Under the pieces are notes generated by a model, which searched no databases, had not been told where the DNA came from, and saw only the letters and a list, made by a program, of their open reading frames with translations. Shown here piece after piece: positions 1 through 11,741 of a stretch of 64,000 nt of DNA; position 1 is the stretch's first letter; every line of letters begins with the position of its first letter. The position numbers and the translations under genes are program-made. This stretch comes from Cylindrodendrum hubeiense (taxonomy: Eukaryota > Ascomycota > Sordariomycetes > Hypocreales > Nectriaceae): contig JAANBB010000040.1 in the NCBI GenBank assembly GCA_014621425.1, positions 1 to 64,000 on the forward strand. The letters are read 5' to 3'.

Positions 1-162
1 AGGGCGCGGCGACGCGCAAGGGATTCGGTCGGGGGCGGGCCCAGCCATCTTTGACCACAAGGGATATAATTACATTTATTTACACCATAAACTAAATGAT
101 AGATCCAACGCCCCCCTTCTTTCTTTTCAATTCCAAGTTCCTCCGAGCAATACACCAGGCGC

Positions 163-2669
163 TTAGTCGGCCTTGGCGTTGTTGGGCTGCCCCAGCAGTC
201 CATCCTTCAGGCCCGCGTCATCGCGGGGGAAAAGGTAGCTACGTGACCGGCGCCCACGGCTGCGAACCCACGAGTAAACGCCAAAGATGGCGGCCACGAC
301 AAAGGCGCAGGACACGAAGGGGCGGTCGACAAAGCTCATCTTGATGTCGAAGAAGACCTTCTCGAACGAAGAGATGGTGTACTTGGTCGTGATGGGATTA
401 GGGCCGTAGATGACTTTGTCGAGCGTCTCCATGATGGAGGTACGAGTAACCATGATGTGGTTCCCCGTTGAGGTGCTGTCCCAGAATCTCTTCCTCTGTG
501 GAACATTAGTATTCGGATTTTATGCGTTTAGGCTTGTGCCCTTGTAGGCTTCACTTACGTCTTCCTCGTTGATAATGACACGCTCGCCATCCTTGACATC
601 AATGCCATACGTCTTTCGGAGCCATCGCGCCCAGAAGACACCGTCAACCCAGGCAAAGGCAACCTCCTGGCGGGTGGCCGAGTCCATGTCGATCTTAATA
701 GCCTTGGCATTTCGGAGGCCACGCTGGTCACCACGTTCCTCGGCCTCCTCGATTCGCATCTGTTTGGAATCCCGGAGCCTCGTGCGCTCAAGTTGGAACT
801 CCTGAACCTGTCGATCCATCCAGTCGCTGGCTGCAGTCTTAAGTTCAATGATAGAATTCTTCAGGTGGTCGCCATCGTCACGGTTGAGAACAGCAAGAGC
901 AACAATCTTGTGCTCCATAATCTGGCGGGCATTTGTGGCAGTCATCTCAGGAACCAGAGGTAGCCAGACCGACTTCATCCAGTTCACCAATGTATCCACA
1001 TCTCTCATCTCATCGGGAGTAATCGGCGTGTAGTATGTGGGGCGGCCCTCTCGAGAGACCAGGAATCTGGGCCAAGTTGTGATCCCGAACCTGGTGTTGA
1101 GATCCGGGTCGTTGGTCTTGACAATTTTGGCACGTCCGATGAGGTTGAGTGGGAGCTGCTCGAGAGCCTTGAAGTCCTCGGTGGTGGTGGCATGATCATA
1201 GAAGTAGACAAAGATGACTTCCTCATCCTTCTCCATCACCTTGAGGGATGCGGCGTCAACATCAAGGATCCCGCCAGCAACCTCCAGAGCCTTTTCAGCA
1301 TACTGAACAAAGTCGCCAAGACCACGGAGGCCCTTGTACTCAGAGCTCTCACCACCCTTATAGAAGCGAATGGTGGGATAGGCCCGAGCCCCGAGTTCCT
1401 TGCAAAGTCGAGATTCGGCGTCGCAGTTGACCTCACCAACATTGAGTTTCCCTGCCACTGACTTGGCCATCTGCTCCCATGCAGGAGCCATAGCTCTGCA
1501 GTGAGAGCACCAGGGGGCATAGAATTTGATGAACCAGGGATCCTGGGTCGATTTGACGAGTTTCTCAAAGGATTCTGGTGTCAAGGGCACACTGATGCCC
1601 TCCGAGTTATAAATCGTCGCAGGTTCCTTGGGCTTGGTCTTCTTCAACATCTCACCCGTGCTGGGGACCTTCCAGTCCTCACCGAATGGCTTTTCAGCAG
1701 CGTTGCCGGGTGTCTCACTGGAGGTGGTTTCCTGCTTGGCGACATCAGTCGTCTCGTCCTTGGTTGATCCATCCTTAGTCGATTCATCCTTGGTTGGTTC
1801 ATCCTTGGTCAACTTCTCGGCGGTAACGTCCGACTTGAGAGGCTCTTCGGCCTTTTCAGATGCGTCAGTGATTTCAGGCTTCTCGGTGATATCATCAAGA
1901 GATTGTGCAGGAGCCTTGATCTCAGCTGCCGCCTTCTCGGCCGCAGCCTTCTCGGCCGCAGCTTTGTCGGCAGCGGCTTCGTCGGCAGCGGCTTTTTCGG
2001 CTTCCTCCTTCTGCTTCCTTTCAGCCTCCATCTTCTTGTATGCCGCCTTTGCCTCCTTCTTCTTTTCTGCCGCATGCTCGTCCTTCACATCGGGTATGTT
2101 AAGAGTTGCTGGCCGAGAGCCAGGCATGGCCTTCTCAAGAGCCCTCTCGACGGCTGCGCTCACAAACGAGGCATTCTTGACACCCCTCATGCTCTCGAAG
2201 ATGGCGCCATTTTCGTAAATGATGCTTGTAGGGTAGGACTGTACGGCATGGTCCATGCAGAGGTCATAGTAGGCAACGCAGTTGATGGTGGCAAATCGGA
2301 AGTCGTAATACTTCAGGAAGGTCGTGTCCGCAGCATCGGCCGCGACAGGCTGCGAGGTGTAGTAGAATTCGTATAGGGACTGAAACGTAGGAGCGAAATC
2401 AATGCAGTGAGGGCAGTACGGACTGATCACAGTTAGCATCAGATTAGCGCATGGTGTAGTTTGAGATTATACCTATAGTGCTTCACGAAGAGGTACTTGG
2501 TCTTGGTGATCTCTGTCTCCCAATTGGCGGGAGTCAGCTCCAAGAGCGCAGGGACTTTTAGATCGTTGTAGTAGGTGACCTCTTTCTTGAAATCCTCATC
2601 TTCGGGCATCAGCTGGGCGCTAGCAAGAGCCGCGGCGCCCGTGAGGAGGCCAAGCAACGAGAGGCGCAT
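163..2669 (-). CDS. Membrane-anchored protein disulfide isomerase-like protein, two thioredoxin domains (3 exons)
   Basis: Predicted ER thiol-disulfide oxidoreductase of about 797 aa; exons 2669-2473, 2422-559 and 495-163, both introns GT-AG and frame-consistent. The start ATG opens a signal peptide (MRLSLLGLLTGAAALASA). The first thioredoxin domain carries CPHC at about residues 69-72, created across intron 1. The second carries CSHC at about 371-374 in an APWCSHC context, followed by a cis-proline segment (AYPTIRF). Between them lies a charged Lys/Glu/Ala linker with AAAEK-like and TKDE-like repeats, probably coiled coil or disordered. A hydrophobic stretch near residues 746-764, encoded by the last exon, followed by an Arg-rich tail, predicts a C-terminal membrane anchor with a short cytosolic end. 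This resembles yeast Eps1 and TMX-type proteins rather than soluble PDI. No KDEL/HDEL is seen. Family call is secure; the client proteins are unknown. Confidence 0.9.
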
Positions 2670-3358
2670 GATGGTTAAGGTGCACCTCGTGGGCGCAGGG
2701 ATCTCGGGTGGACAACCGGTCGGCGGCAGAAGATTTGCGAGCGCGTGCGAGAAAGAATATGTTTATCGAAGTTGGGAGTATTTCGGAATCGAACTGTTTG
2801 CTCGCTGGGCTGAGGTCGGAAGGAATGCTGACAAAAGTGTGATGATGGCGATGCGATGATGGTGGGCGCGTGCTGATGACCTCTGAATGATGAGGACGGT
2901 GCTACCACAGGGCCGATAAAAAGCGGAACAAGTATTACAAGACCCAAAAACGCGCACGCCAGGCGCAAGAATCGTCGACGGAAAGGGGAAAGAAAAGCAA
3001 AGAGATGGTTCAGGAAGTCATGAAAGCAGACAAGTTGGTGTTCAGGAGAAGCTGCCAAGAGGCGCTGGGTAGGGACACGCAATGCCTCCATGCCTCATGC
3101 GCCACAGGGCACTCCGCCACATTCCAGCCACAATTGTTTATTTGTAGCACTTGTCGGCTTAGCGCCCGCAATCCGGAACAGTATCCCTGCTTGTTCAACA
3201 ACATTTCCGCGTACCCGCGTACCCGTCAGAGTCGTCACGTCTAGGAATCACATTAGCCCTGGGCAGAATAGGTCCCTTCTTTCAACCAATGGAGTAGATC
3301 GGGAATCTCTCTTGCGACGTACGGATTTGGCTGTAGTTACGCAGGTCGTCGCGAAACA
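2670..3358. promoter_or_regulatory. Divergent intergenic promoter region
   Basis: A 689 bp gene-free stretch between the start codons of the disulfide isomerase-like gene (leftward) and TDP1 (rightward). It must contain both 5' leaders. I see no conserved TATA box, tRNA or repeat in it. Confidence 0.5.
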
Positions 3359-5075
3359 ATGGAGCGCCCTCAGAAACGACGACTCGAGGACGAGGAATTT
3401 GCTGTACCGGAGTCCTTCATACGCCCAATCAGTCCGCCTAACAAGAAACGCCGCACTGCACCTGTACTCAAGTCGCCATGGCAGCTTACGTGGATCCAGG
3501 ATCTCCCAGAGGATCAGAACCGAGACGCAGTTACTCTGAAGGACCTCCTCGGCGATCCCCTCATTTCGGAATGTTGGGAGTTCAACTATTTACATGACAT
3601 AAGTTTCTTGATGGATGCCTTTGATCGCGATGTCAAAGATCTTGTCAAAGTCCACGTAGTTCATGGCTTCTGGAAGCACGAAGACGCCAACCGTGTCTCG
3701 TTAGAGGTAGGTCGTCCCTTTCAGCTGGAAACTTTTGGAAGAACTCTTGCACAGTGGTAAACCGACACATCAGGACATTTCCGATAGGGCCCAAACGTCC
3801 AATAATTTTGTTGCCGGAACTAACACCAGTTAGCAAGCCGCTGCACAGTTCGACAATGTCCAGCTTCATGTTGCCCCGATGCCGGAAATGTTCGGTACTC
3901 ACCATTCCAAGATGATGATTATATTTCGTCACGATGACACTGCGCAAGTCATTATCCACACTGCCAATATGATCTCGAAAGATTGGACGAACATGACAAA
4001 CGCTGTCTGGAAATCACCAATCCTCCCCAAGACCTCCGAGGAGGTCAATGCGACTCCCCTCATAGACCAGCCTGTTGGAAATGGAGAGCGCTTCAAATCA
4101 GATTTGACAAACTACTTGAGATCTTATGACCGGCGAAGAATTACATGTAAGCCTCTGGCTGATAAGCTCGCTGGCTTTGACTTTACCAGCATCAGGGCAT
4201 CTCTAATAGCCAGTGTACCTGGGAAACACGAGTTGCATGACATGAGTCAAACAGCGTGGGGATGGTCTGCTCTGAAGAGATGCTTACAATGTGTCCCCTG
4301 TCAGCCATCGGATGAGTCAGAAATTGTGGTTCAGATATCCTCGATCGCGACACTTGGGGCAAGCGATGATTGGCTACAGAAGACGTTGTTTGGGTCAATG
4401 TCTCGATGCAAGGATCAAGGACTTGCCAGACCAAAGTTCAAGGTCGTGTTTCCAACTGCAGATGAGATTCGAAGATCACTGGACGGATACGCGTCTGGGG
4501 CGTCAATCCACACGAAGATCCAGTCATCCCAGCAAGCGAAGCAGCTCGAGTATCTTCGACCCATCCTCCATCATTGGGCGAATGACTCTCCGAATGGAAA
4601 GGGTGGGTTATCCCTTTGCGAAACACGGAGTGATTGTTGCAGAGATGCTGACGTATTAGACTTGGCCGGTGCTACAATGCAAGATGGCGGGCGCCAGCGT
4701 GCGGCACCTCACATCAAGACGTACATCAGATACAATGCAAAATCGATCGATTGGGCGCTGCTGACATCTGCCAACCTGTCAAAGCAGGCGTGGGGCGAGG
4801 CTGTGCATGCCACTGGAGAGGTCCGGATTGCGTCGTGGGAGATAGGAGTCATGGTTTGGCCGGAGTTGCTCGACAGAGACGCAACCATGGTGGGGACTTT
4901 CCAGACAGACGAGCCGCAGGTTACACAGCATGGCCGGGAGGATTCGAAGCCCGTAATCGGCGTCCGAATCCCCTACAACATGCCATTGCAGCATTACGGG
5001 ACCAAGGAGATACCCTGGGTTGCGACACTGGCCCACAGCGAGCCGGACTGGATGGGCCGGGCATGGGTAGACTGA
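3359..5075 (+). CDS. TDP1: Tyrosyl-DNA phosphodiesterase 1 (2 or 3 exons)
   Basis: Repairs trapped topoisomerase I by hydrolysing 3'-phosphotyrosyl bonds in the nucleus. Exon 1 is 3359-3706; the intron (gtaggt...gttag) ends at 3833; the rest runs from 3834 to 5075. The two phospholipase-D-like HKD motifs are both visible: H140-x-K142 in GTHHSKMMII, and H-x-K in HIKTYIRY about 270 residues later, followed by the family signature TSANLSKQAWGE. The basic N-terminus (KKRR) could be a nuclear signal. A second small intron is likely at 4603-4659 (gtgggt...tgctgacgtattag). It is 57 nt and in frame, so translation stays open with or without it: 529 aa unspliced, 510 spliced. The odd Cys-rich insert it would remove favours splicing. 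Confidence 0.93.
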
Positions 5076-5860
5076 AGCGGCGATGGCAATCGGCGTGTCC
5101 GTGCGACGGCGATTGAAGATTGTCCAATAGCATCATGGGAGATTTCCAACATTGAAGAGCCGCAGTTCCTCCCAAGCTGCAACTACCGGCGTCATTGGCA
5201 AAGTGCAAGTTCGAGACAGTCGCCCACGATCCACCCCCGCATGCGTCGAGCGATCCACCGGCACTAAGGCAAATCAGCTTTGCGGTTGGCGTCGGGCGAC
5301 GATTGGGCTAGCAGCTTGGCTAACTGTTACGGTTAGACGAAGGCGGCCTTGCATGCGCATCGCGCGGGTCGGCCTTTGTCGACGAACCAGTGGCGGACTG
5401 AGTCAACCGGCGGGCCGGAGGTGGCAACAAAATCCACCTGCATGGTATCGTCAAGGGCGCGCCATGCCTTGGTTGGTGCTCTTGGTGCTCTCTGCCCCGG
5501 CCGGAGGCGAACGGTCGTGCCATGTTTTTAAGGGCACCATGTCCCGGTCGCCGTCTTGCCTCGGCCGATAGACATGATCGAGGCATCACCACGACCGACG
5601 GCCGTCCATCTGATCACTATCGCTCAATTGATGTCAATTGATGCAGCTTGTTGGGTTTGCCTCTTATCTGACTGTGTCCGACTCCACCGTGAACTCCCGT
5701 CGCCTGACCCCGAGAGATTTTGCGCTTAAGTTGGTGACGCCTCTCAACCTCCAAGCCTGCGGCGTCGTCCTCCAAGTCTGCGTCCCCATCATCGCCTCAA
5801 AAACTCTGCTTCTGCAGAACACCGGATCTGCGAATCCACTTCCACCCCCCCTCCTGCACA
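5076..5860. other. Intergenic region, no gene seen
   Basis: 785 bp between the TDP1 stop and the MATE start. Reading frames here are short, with no splice-supported or family-like peptide. It holds the TDP1 3' region and the MATE promoter. Confidence 0.5.
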
Positions 5861-7983
5861 ATGGTGAAGCCTCAAGGAATCATCTCGTCGTCCCCTCATG
5901 GCAATCGCTCTGTGCTGGGGAGCTCCTGGCGAAGCGGGTCACCCCTCGCCGAGCAGTTCCTGGCCAGAGACATTGCCGAGTGCTCAGACGACGAGGCCAT
6001 AGACACGGCCGGCGAGGACCTCTCCGATTCCGAGTTTGAGATTGGCCCTACCATGTATCGTCGAGCAAGCGGTGTCGCGTACGGCGGGTCGAGGCCTGTC
6101 CTCAATCCCCAGACCTTCGACGAGCCAGCCATGACTCCTCTCGAGAGGAAGCAATCCCGCCAAGCCGAGCGCAGCCTCCTTCGCGATAACCACGTTTTGC
6201 CCCCCAAGCACCCTCACCGCAAGGATACATTCTTTTCCCGAGCCTATCGTCGCCTGTTTAGCACCAAACTCCCACAGCCTCAGGACGAGGAGCGGCCCGC
6301 AATCGTCGTCCAGCCACCCAGTGAGACGTCGCCCCTCTTGGCATCGAGCAGTGACGCCTCAACCGGCTCATCCGATGATGGTCTGAATGAAACCTGGGGC
6401 CAGGCTGTTGCCGACCACCGAATTCGTACAACATGGAGGCGCGAAACCAAGGTCATCGTGGCCTACTCGACGCCTCTTATCATCACATTTCTCCTCCAGT
6501 ACTCTATCAATGTCACGAGTATCTTCGCTGTCGGCCGTATCGGCAAGATTGAGCTCGGCGCCGTCTCATGTAAGTGACCCACCCCCCTCAGCACTCTCTT
6601 CATTCCAAAGCCGTATAATGGAATCGAAAACCGTGTATCTAGACTGACAGCGTTTCAGTGGCCAACATGTCGGCTGCCATCACTTGCCTGGCCCCCTTCC
6701 AAGGCCTTGCCACCAGCCTCGATACGCTCTGCGCGCAGGCGTACGGCTCCGGCCACAAGCACCTCGTAGGACTGCAATTCCAGCGAATGACATGCTTCCT
6801 CTTTTGTCTCAGTGTGCCCGTCGCAGTGCTCTGGTATTACGCCGAGCACATCCTGTATCACATCGTGCCAGAGCCTGAATCTGCCCGCCTCGCCGGCCAG
6901 TACCTCCGTGTCATGATCTTCAGCATCCCCGGATTTATCCTGTTCGAGGGCGGTAAGCGCTTCACCCAGGCCCAGGGCCTCTTTCACGCCACTACTTGGG
7001 TTCTCGTCATCGTCGCCCCCTTCAACGTCTTCCTGAGCTGGTTCCTCGTCTGGCACCTAGGCTGGGGCTTTGTCGGCGCACCCGTCGCTGTGGCCATCAC
7101 TGAAAATCTCCTCCCTCTCTTCCTCTTCCTCTACGTTTACTTCATCGACGGCCGCCAGTGTTGGGGAGGATTTAGCCGCCGTGCCTTATCCAACTGGTGG
7201 GATATGATCCGCTTGGCCCTGCCTGGCATGATCATGGTCGAGGCTGAGTGGCTGGCATTTGAGATTATGACACTCATGTCCAGCCGCTTTGGCTCCGAGT
7301 ACCTCGCCGCGCAGAGCGTGCTTGCCACGGTCACGACCATCTCGTACCAGATTCCTTTCCCCATGTCGATTGCTGCGTCTACACGAATCGCCAATCTTAT
7401 TGGAGCCGGTCTGGTCGATGCGGCCAAGACCACTGGCGTAGTGGTATGTCCCCTATCCCGAGAAATCCCACATGTTCCAAGCTAGTACTAATAACTTATC
7501 ACTACTAGGCCTTCGCTGCAGCTTGCGTTATTGGCATGTTCAACCTTGCCCTGTATGGCGGTCTGCGCTACTACATCCCGCTCCTGTTCACCGAGGACCC
7601 TGAAGTCATCGAACTCGTCGCAACCGTCATTCCTATCGTCGCCGTCATGCAAGTCTTTGACGGTTTGGCTGCCGGTGCCGGCGGTATCCTCCGCGGTATT
7701 GGCAAACAAGCCATGGGAGGGCCGGCCAACCTGTTCGCCTACTACGCAATCTCGCTTCCGTGTTCTCTGGCCCTGGCGTTTGGGTTGGACTGGCGCCTCT
7801 CTGGCTTGTGGATAGGTGTTACCTTTGGAACAATCTCGTGAGTTGCAATTATGTTGCCATTATTAGAGTGCAATCAGAATGCTGATGTTGGATAGTGTCT
7901 CGTTGATTGAGTATATTTACCTCATCAAGGCCGATTGGCATAAAGCGGCTGCAGAAGCTGCTGTCCGAAATGCCACGAGTTAA
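5861..7983 (+). CDS. MATE family efflux transporter (4 exons)
   Basis: Multidrug and toxic compound extrusion type antiporter of about 636 aa. Exons are 5861-6569, 6659-7443, 7509-7837 and 7896-7983; all introns are GT-AG and restore the frame. The first about 190 residues are hydrophilic and acidic/Ser-rich, as in fungal vacuolar or plasma-membrane MATE proteins. After that come roughly twelve hydrophobic helices in the MATE order. Recognisable segments are the first helix ending INVTSIFAVGRIGKIELGA, the TLCAQAYGSG motif after helix 2, and IPFPMSIAASTRIANLIGAG in the second half. The short last exon encodes the final helix and a charged tail. Fungal relatives are H+- or Na+-coupled exporters of organic compounds; the substrate cannot be read from sequence. 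It is intact. Confidence 0.93.
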
Positions 7984-8560
7984 GCAGCTGGTATGGTTTA
8001 CCAGGGCGTTGATGGCACGTCCCCTTATATATCCTTGCCATTGGGGCTTGTCGAATGGGTTGCCTATGGACTAATTGACATATGACTAGCTTGGCGTTGA
8101 TGGTTGGAAAAGAGAAGCCGCGAGATAATCTTTCTGTAATATCTGCTCTTTAGATAATTGTGCCTGTTTGAATAATTATCAATCTCTTCCCATTCCTCAC
8201 CTACACACAATCCGCAATACACCCGAGGAGTCGTGACACTGGCAGTGGTCCCTCATCACGTCAATCTCATTCCAAAGACTAGGAGGGATATCATACAAGG
8301 CAACCGTAACTTCTATACTATTACACCCGTCTGCCTGTTCCCTCCTCCCGCATGCATTCACCTTGAAGCAAGCCGATCTCTTACTCCCAAGGTCTGCAGC
8401 TGTCCAGCCGCACCCTGGGATTTTCACTTCCCCTTAGCACCGAGCATCTTTGAGTCTTCATTTTGAGCGTCTCCATTCCAATTCGCTGGCCCGAAAACTC
8501 CGAGTCCTCGTCTCAAGTAGATAAAAACCAAACCAACCAAACCAAAAAGCGAAGCATCGA
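7984..8560. other. Convergent 3' intergenic region
   Basis: 577 bp between the stop codons of the MATE gene and ARP9, which converge here. I see no coding potential. It must hold both terminators/poly(A) regions; a short A-rich tract lies at 8520-8548. Confidence 0.5.
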
Positions 8561-10739
8561 TTAGCCGAGCATTGAGTGGGTGCGGATGCCTTTGGGGCCC
8601 AACTCGCTGTTGACTTGTTAGCATTTAGACGTCCCATGGAAATGGGTAAGAGTGGGACTTACTTGTAATCGACTCTGCTCAGGCTCATGAGCCTCTGTGC
8701 CTCGATAGCCTGCGCATCCAGGTTGGTGTGCAGACAGAAGGCAATACGAGCCGCGACCTGTGCGCCGAGGAACATGGATTCCTCGTAGCCGTTCTTGGTC
8801 CACTCGGCCAAGTATGTTGGCAGGGCGGCCATCTTGATGCTCGTAGGCGTCTGGCTGTGGAAGTGATGACCAACGGCGGGACCACCGGCCTCGGACCCAG
8901 CCTGGGGCGTTGCGACGGCGTTGTTAGCACCGCCAGCAGCGGCATTGGCTGTGGTCGCGGCCTGGAGGAGCGGGTTCACGCCGCTTGGGGGCAGCTGATG
9001 CGGTGCGCCGGTGAAGGATCCCGTGGGAGTCTGCGCGCCGGTGCCGGTAGGGGTAGCCATGTTAGAGGGCAGCTCCGAAGTGAACATGGTGGCAGTGGAG
9101 GGTGAGACGAGGTGACGGGCGGTGAGCGTCTGGAGGATGTTCTCCTTGAGGCCTCGCAGACGGGAGCCGTTGCCGACGAAAACGAGGTTGTCCCAGCACG
9201 CCGGGCGCATGTACATGTCGTCGATGCCCTGGATGGTTCGGTAGATGGCGTTGACGATGCGGTCGATTTCAACGCGCTCCGCAAACTTGAAGCGCTCCAG
9301 GCCGACCTCGATGTCGCGACGGACGCGCTTGGGTCTTTTTTCAGTCGTCTCGTTGGTGCTAGTAGTGGCGGCGGCTGGAGCCTCGGGTTTCTGTTCGGGC
9401 TGAGTCTCAGGCTTGTTCTCCGTAGTTGCAACCTCGCCCTCAGGCTTGGGAGCCTCTGTCGCGGCGGCATCGCCTGCTGGAGGAACACCGGACCCGTTAG
9501 TCTCGCCCTCCTTCTTCTCACCCTCGGCCGCGCCATTGGCGCCATTCTCTGTGGTTTCCTTGGCTGGCACAGGCACGTCCTCGAGAATGACCTCCTCGAA
9601 GAAAAAGGTGTTATGCGACCTCTTTGAGTTGGGTAAACGTGCGGGTTTGTTAGCGGCTGCATCGGCATCCTTATCGCCCTTTGGCTTCCTCCCGGGCTTG
9701 CTCTTCTCCTTCTCCTTCTCCTTCTTGGCGAGGAATTCCTTGGTCTGGCCGCTGGTAACGATGGTGGCGACATCCAATACGCCGTCATCGTCGCCGTTGC
9801 CATTGGAGTTCTCGCCCTCCTCCAGAGGTTTGGGCCCATCGATAACTGAGACCACGGTCGCGTCAGGAGCGGAGGCGGCCGCTATTTCAGAGGCTGTCCC
9901 CACGGGCAACTCCATCAGGCTGGGCGAAGCGCCAGCGTATGGGAGCACCTCGCAGATAGAACTCTTCTTCAGTTGCTCCGCCATGTCGCGGTTGAATCCC
10001 TTTCCTTTCAGCAACCTGAGCAGGCTCTGGGTGAATACCTCTCCGCCGCTGATCTGCCCCTCCTGGCCTGTCTGACCCGCGGAGCTGACCTCCATGTGGT
10101 TCGCAACGCGTCCGTCGTGGATCGCCGTTACATCGACCTTCTGATAGCCAATGTCCACCACAGTCATGTTGGGCCACTTCAGTCCGTACTGTGTAGCGAT
10201 ACCGCTGTGGATTATACACAGCGCAGGGGTACGCGTGTTTTCGAAGATGTATCGGACAATAGTCTCGCAGTCGGGTCGCGTCCATTGGGGCGAGGCCGTG
10301 AGCATGATGGGGGTGTTGTGGTAGGTGGTCGTCAACAGGCCGTGGACATGGTCGAGGAAGGCCAGGAAGGCATCCATGTTGACAATGCGACCGGCTACAA
10401 TGCGCAATTAGTCTTGGTTTCTTCCCGAGTCCCAAATCGCATTGCGTTCTGTCGCAATCGCTCCGACCACCGTCAAATCATACCTTCAATGGGGTAGACG
10501 GCACCCTCATCCTCATCCACATCTTCCACCCACTCCTCCTCCTCCTGGCCGTTTACCAGCTTTGTGCGCTTCGTCCTGTAGTAAGGCGCCCATTGTTCGC
10601 CGTCCTTGAACATCCTGGTTTGCATGCGGCGCGTGGGGAGGGTCAGCTCGCTGCATCCCAGCTGGGCCATGGTCATGCGGCTGCCAGGACAGACGATGAG
10701 GACCTGCTCCTCGCGCCATTTGCCCGTCGTGCTCGACAT
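8561..10739 (-). CDS. ARP9: Actin-related protein Arp9, SWI/SNF and RSC remodeler subunit (3 exons)
   Basis: Nuclear actin-fold protein that pairs with Arp7-type subunits on the HSA helix of SWI/SNF and RSC. Exons are 10739-10484, 10394-8663 and 8606-8561, giving about 677 aa. Family cues: the N-terminal KWREEQVLIVCPGSRMTMAQLG block, the acidic EDVDEDEGAVYPIE segment leading into AGRIVNMDAFLAF, the VVDIGYQKVDVTAI phosphate-loop equivalent, and the C-terminal end DYNELGPKGIRTHSMLG, recovered only by splicing the last small exon. A long acidic/Pro/Ala-rich insert with a basic Lys patch interrupts the actin fold, as usual in filamentous fungi. An in-frame ATG at 10988 would add 83 basic residues. 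I prefer 10739 because family members start close to KWREEQ. Confidence 0.9.
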
Positions 10740-11741
10740 GGTGAAGAGCCGTCTTCTGATGGAGCTCTTTGTGGAGTTGTGCGATTTCGGTGTGGCGGAG
10801 CGGGTTGGAGAGTCGTCGAGAAGAAGTGCTGGTGTTGCTGCTGCTCCGCGCTTGCTGCGTCGCGATGGTGTCGAATCTTGGGATTTACGCGCACGGAGCC
10901 TGAGTGAGTACCTATTGTGGCTGGTGGCGCGCTGGTCTTTTGTGGCTTGCGGTGTCTTGATCACGTGAGCCGCCGCTTGTCTTGCCATCGTGGTCCTGAG
11001 CCATAGACGGACTTTACGTGGCAGACTTGCTACAGGCGAAGAAGGGGAACAGCGACTTTGCGTGAATGAAGTAATGCAAAATATCAGTATGATTCTTTGC
11101 AGTTTGCTTTTACCAAGTTAACGCAATCGAAAAACCTGCCAGCTGCCTGGCACTGCTCAGGCTCCCCATCAAGTCGACAGTGAATCATGCCCCCTCTCAT
11201 GTCACTGTCAGTAGCTAATCGCGATCACTCAAGACTGCTAGATATAAACCAGGGTATTGGACAGTAGTCTGAAAACGGATGTTCAAAGTAGTGCTTCATG
11301 GCTGGCATGCAATCAAAATTACATACATCACCGCCTCCATGACCCAGAACGTTGAAACGGCGAAAGAAATCGGGCAATTGATACCGAACATGAGAGCTGA
11401 CTTGTCGGGTACAAAAAATACCAGAAATCAATAGAAACCCCGGCCATCCATACTTCCTACTTCCTACTTCCAAACGGCCCAGTGAATGCCCAACCTGCGG
11501 CTGCTCAAACGCCATGGTGGGGCTGCATAAAGACAGCATCCTCCAACCCAACTCGACCGAATGTTCCCTGAACATCGTTTCAGCATTTCCAGCCAGCCTT
11601 GAAGCTTCAAAGTGCTGCCTACACTGTCAACAAAGAACCCCGAACAATAAACACCCTGACGATCACTAAAAACATGGCGTAAACCTATGCTACCAGCACA
11701 GGCTCTTCTACCGCCAGTTGTCCACTTTCACGACAGAAACC
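10740..11741. promoter_or_regulatory. Divergent intergenic region, ARP9 / DUF2293
   Basis: About 1.0 kb between divergent start codons. The part next to ARP9 (10740-10988) is open in frame with ARP9 and might be 5' leader or an N-terminal extension. The rest shows no coding signal. Confidence 0.5.

Noticed and set aside
1..162. Short frame at the left edge
   Set aside because: Antisense to and downstream of the disulfide isomerase-like gene; only 3' flank.
9112..10497. Plus-strand frames opposite ARP9
   Set aside because: Antisense to a well-supported coding gene; no domain.
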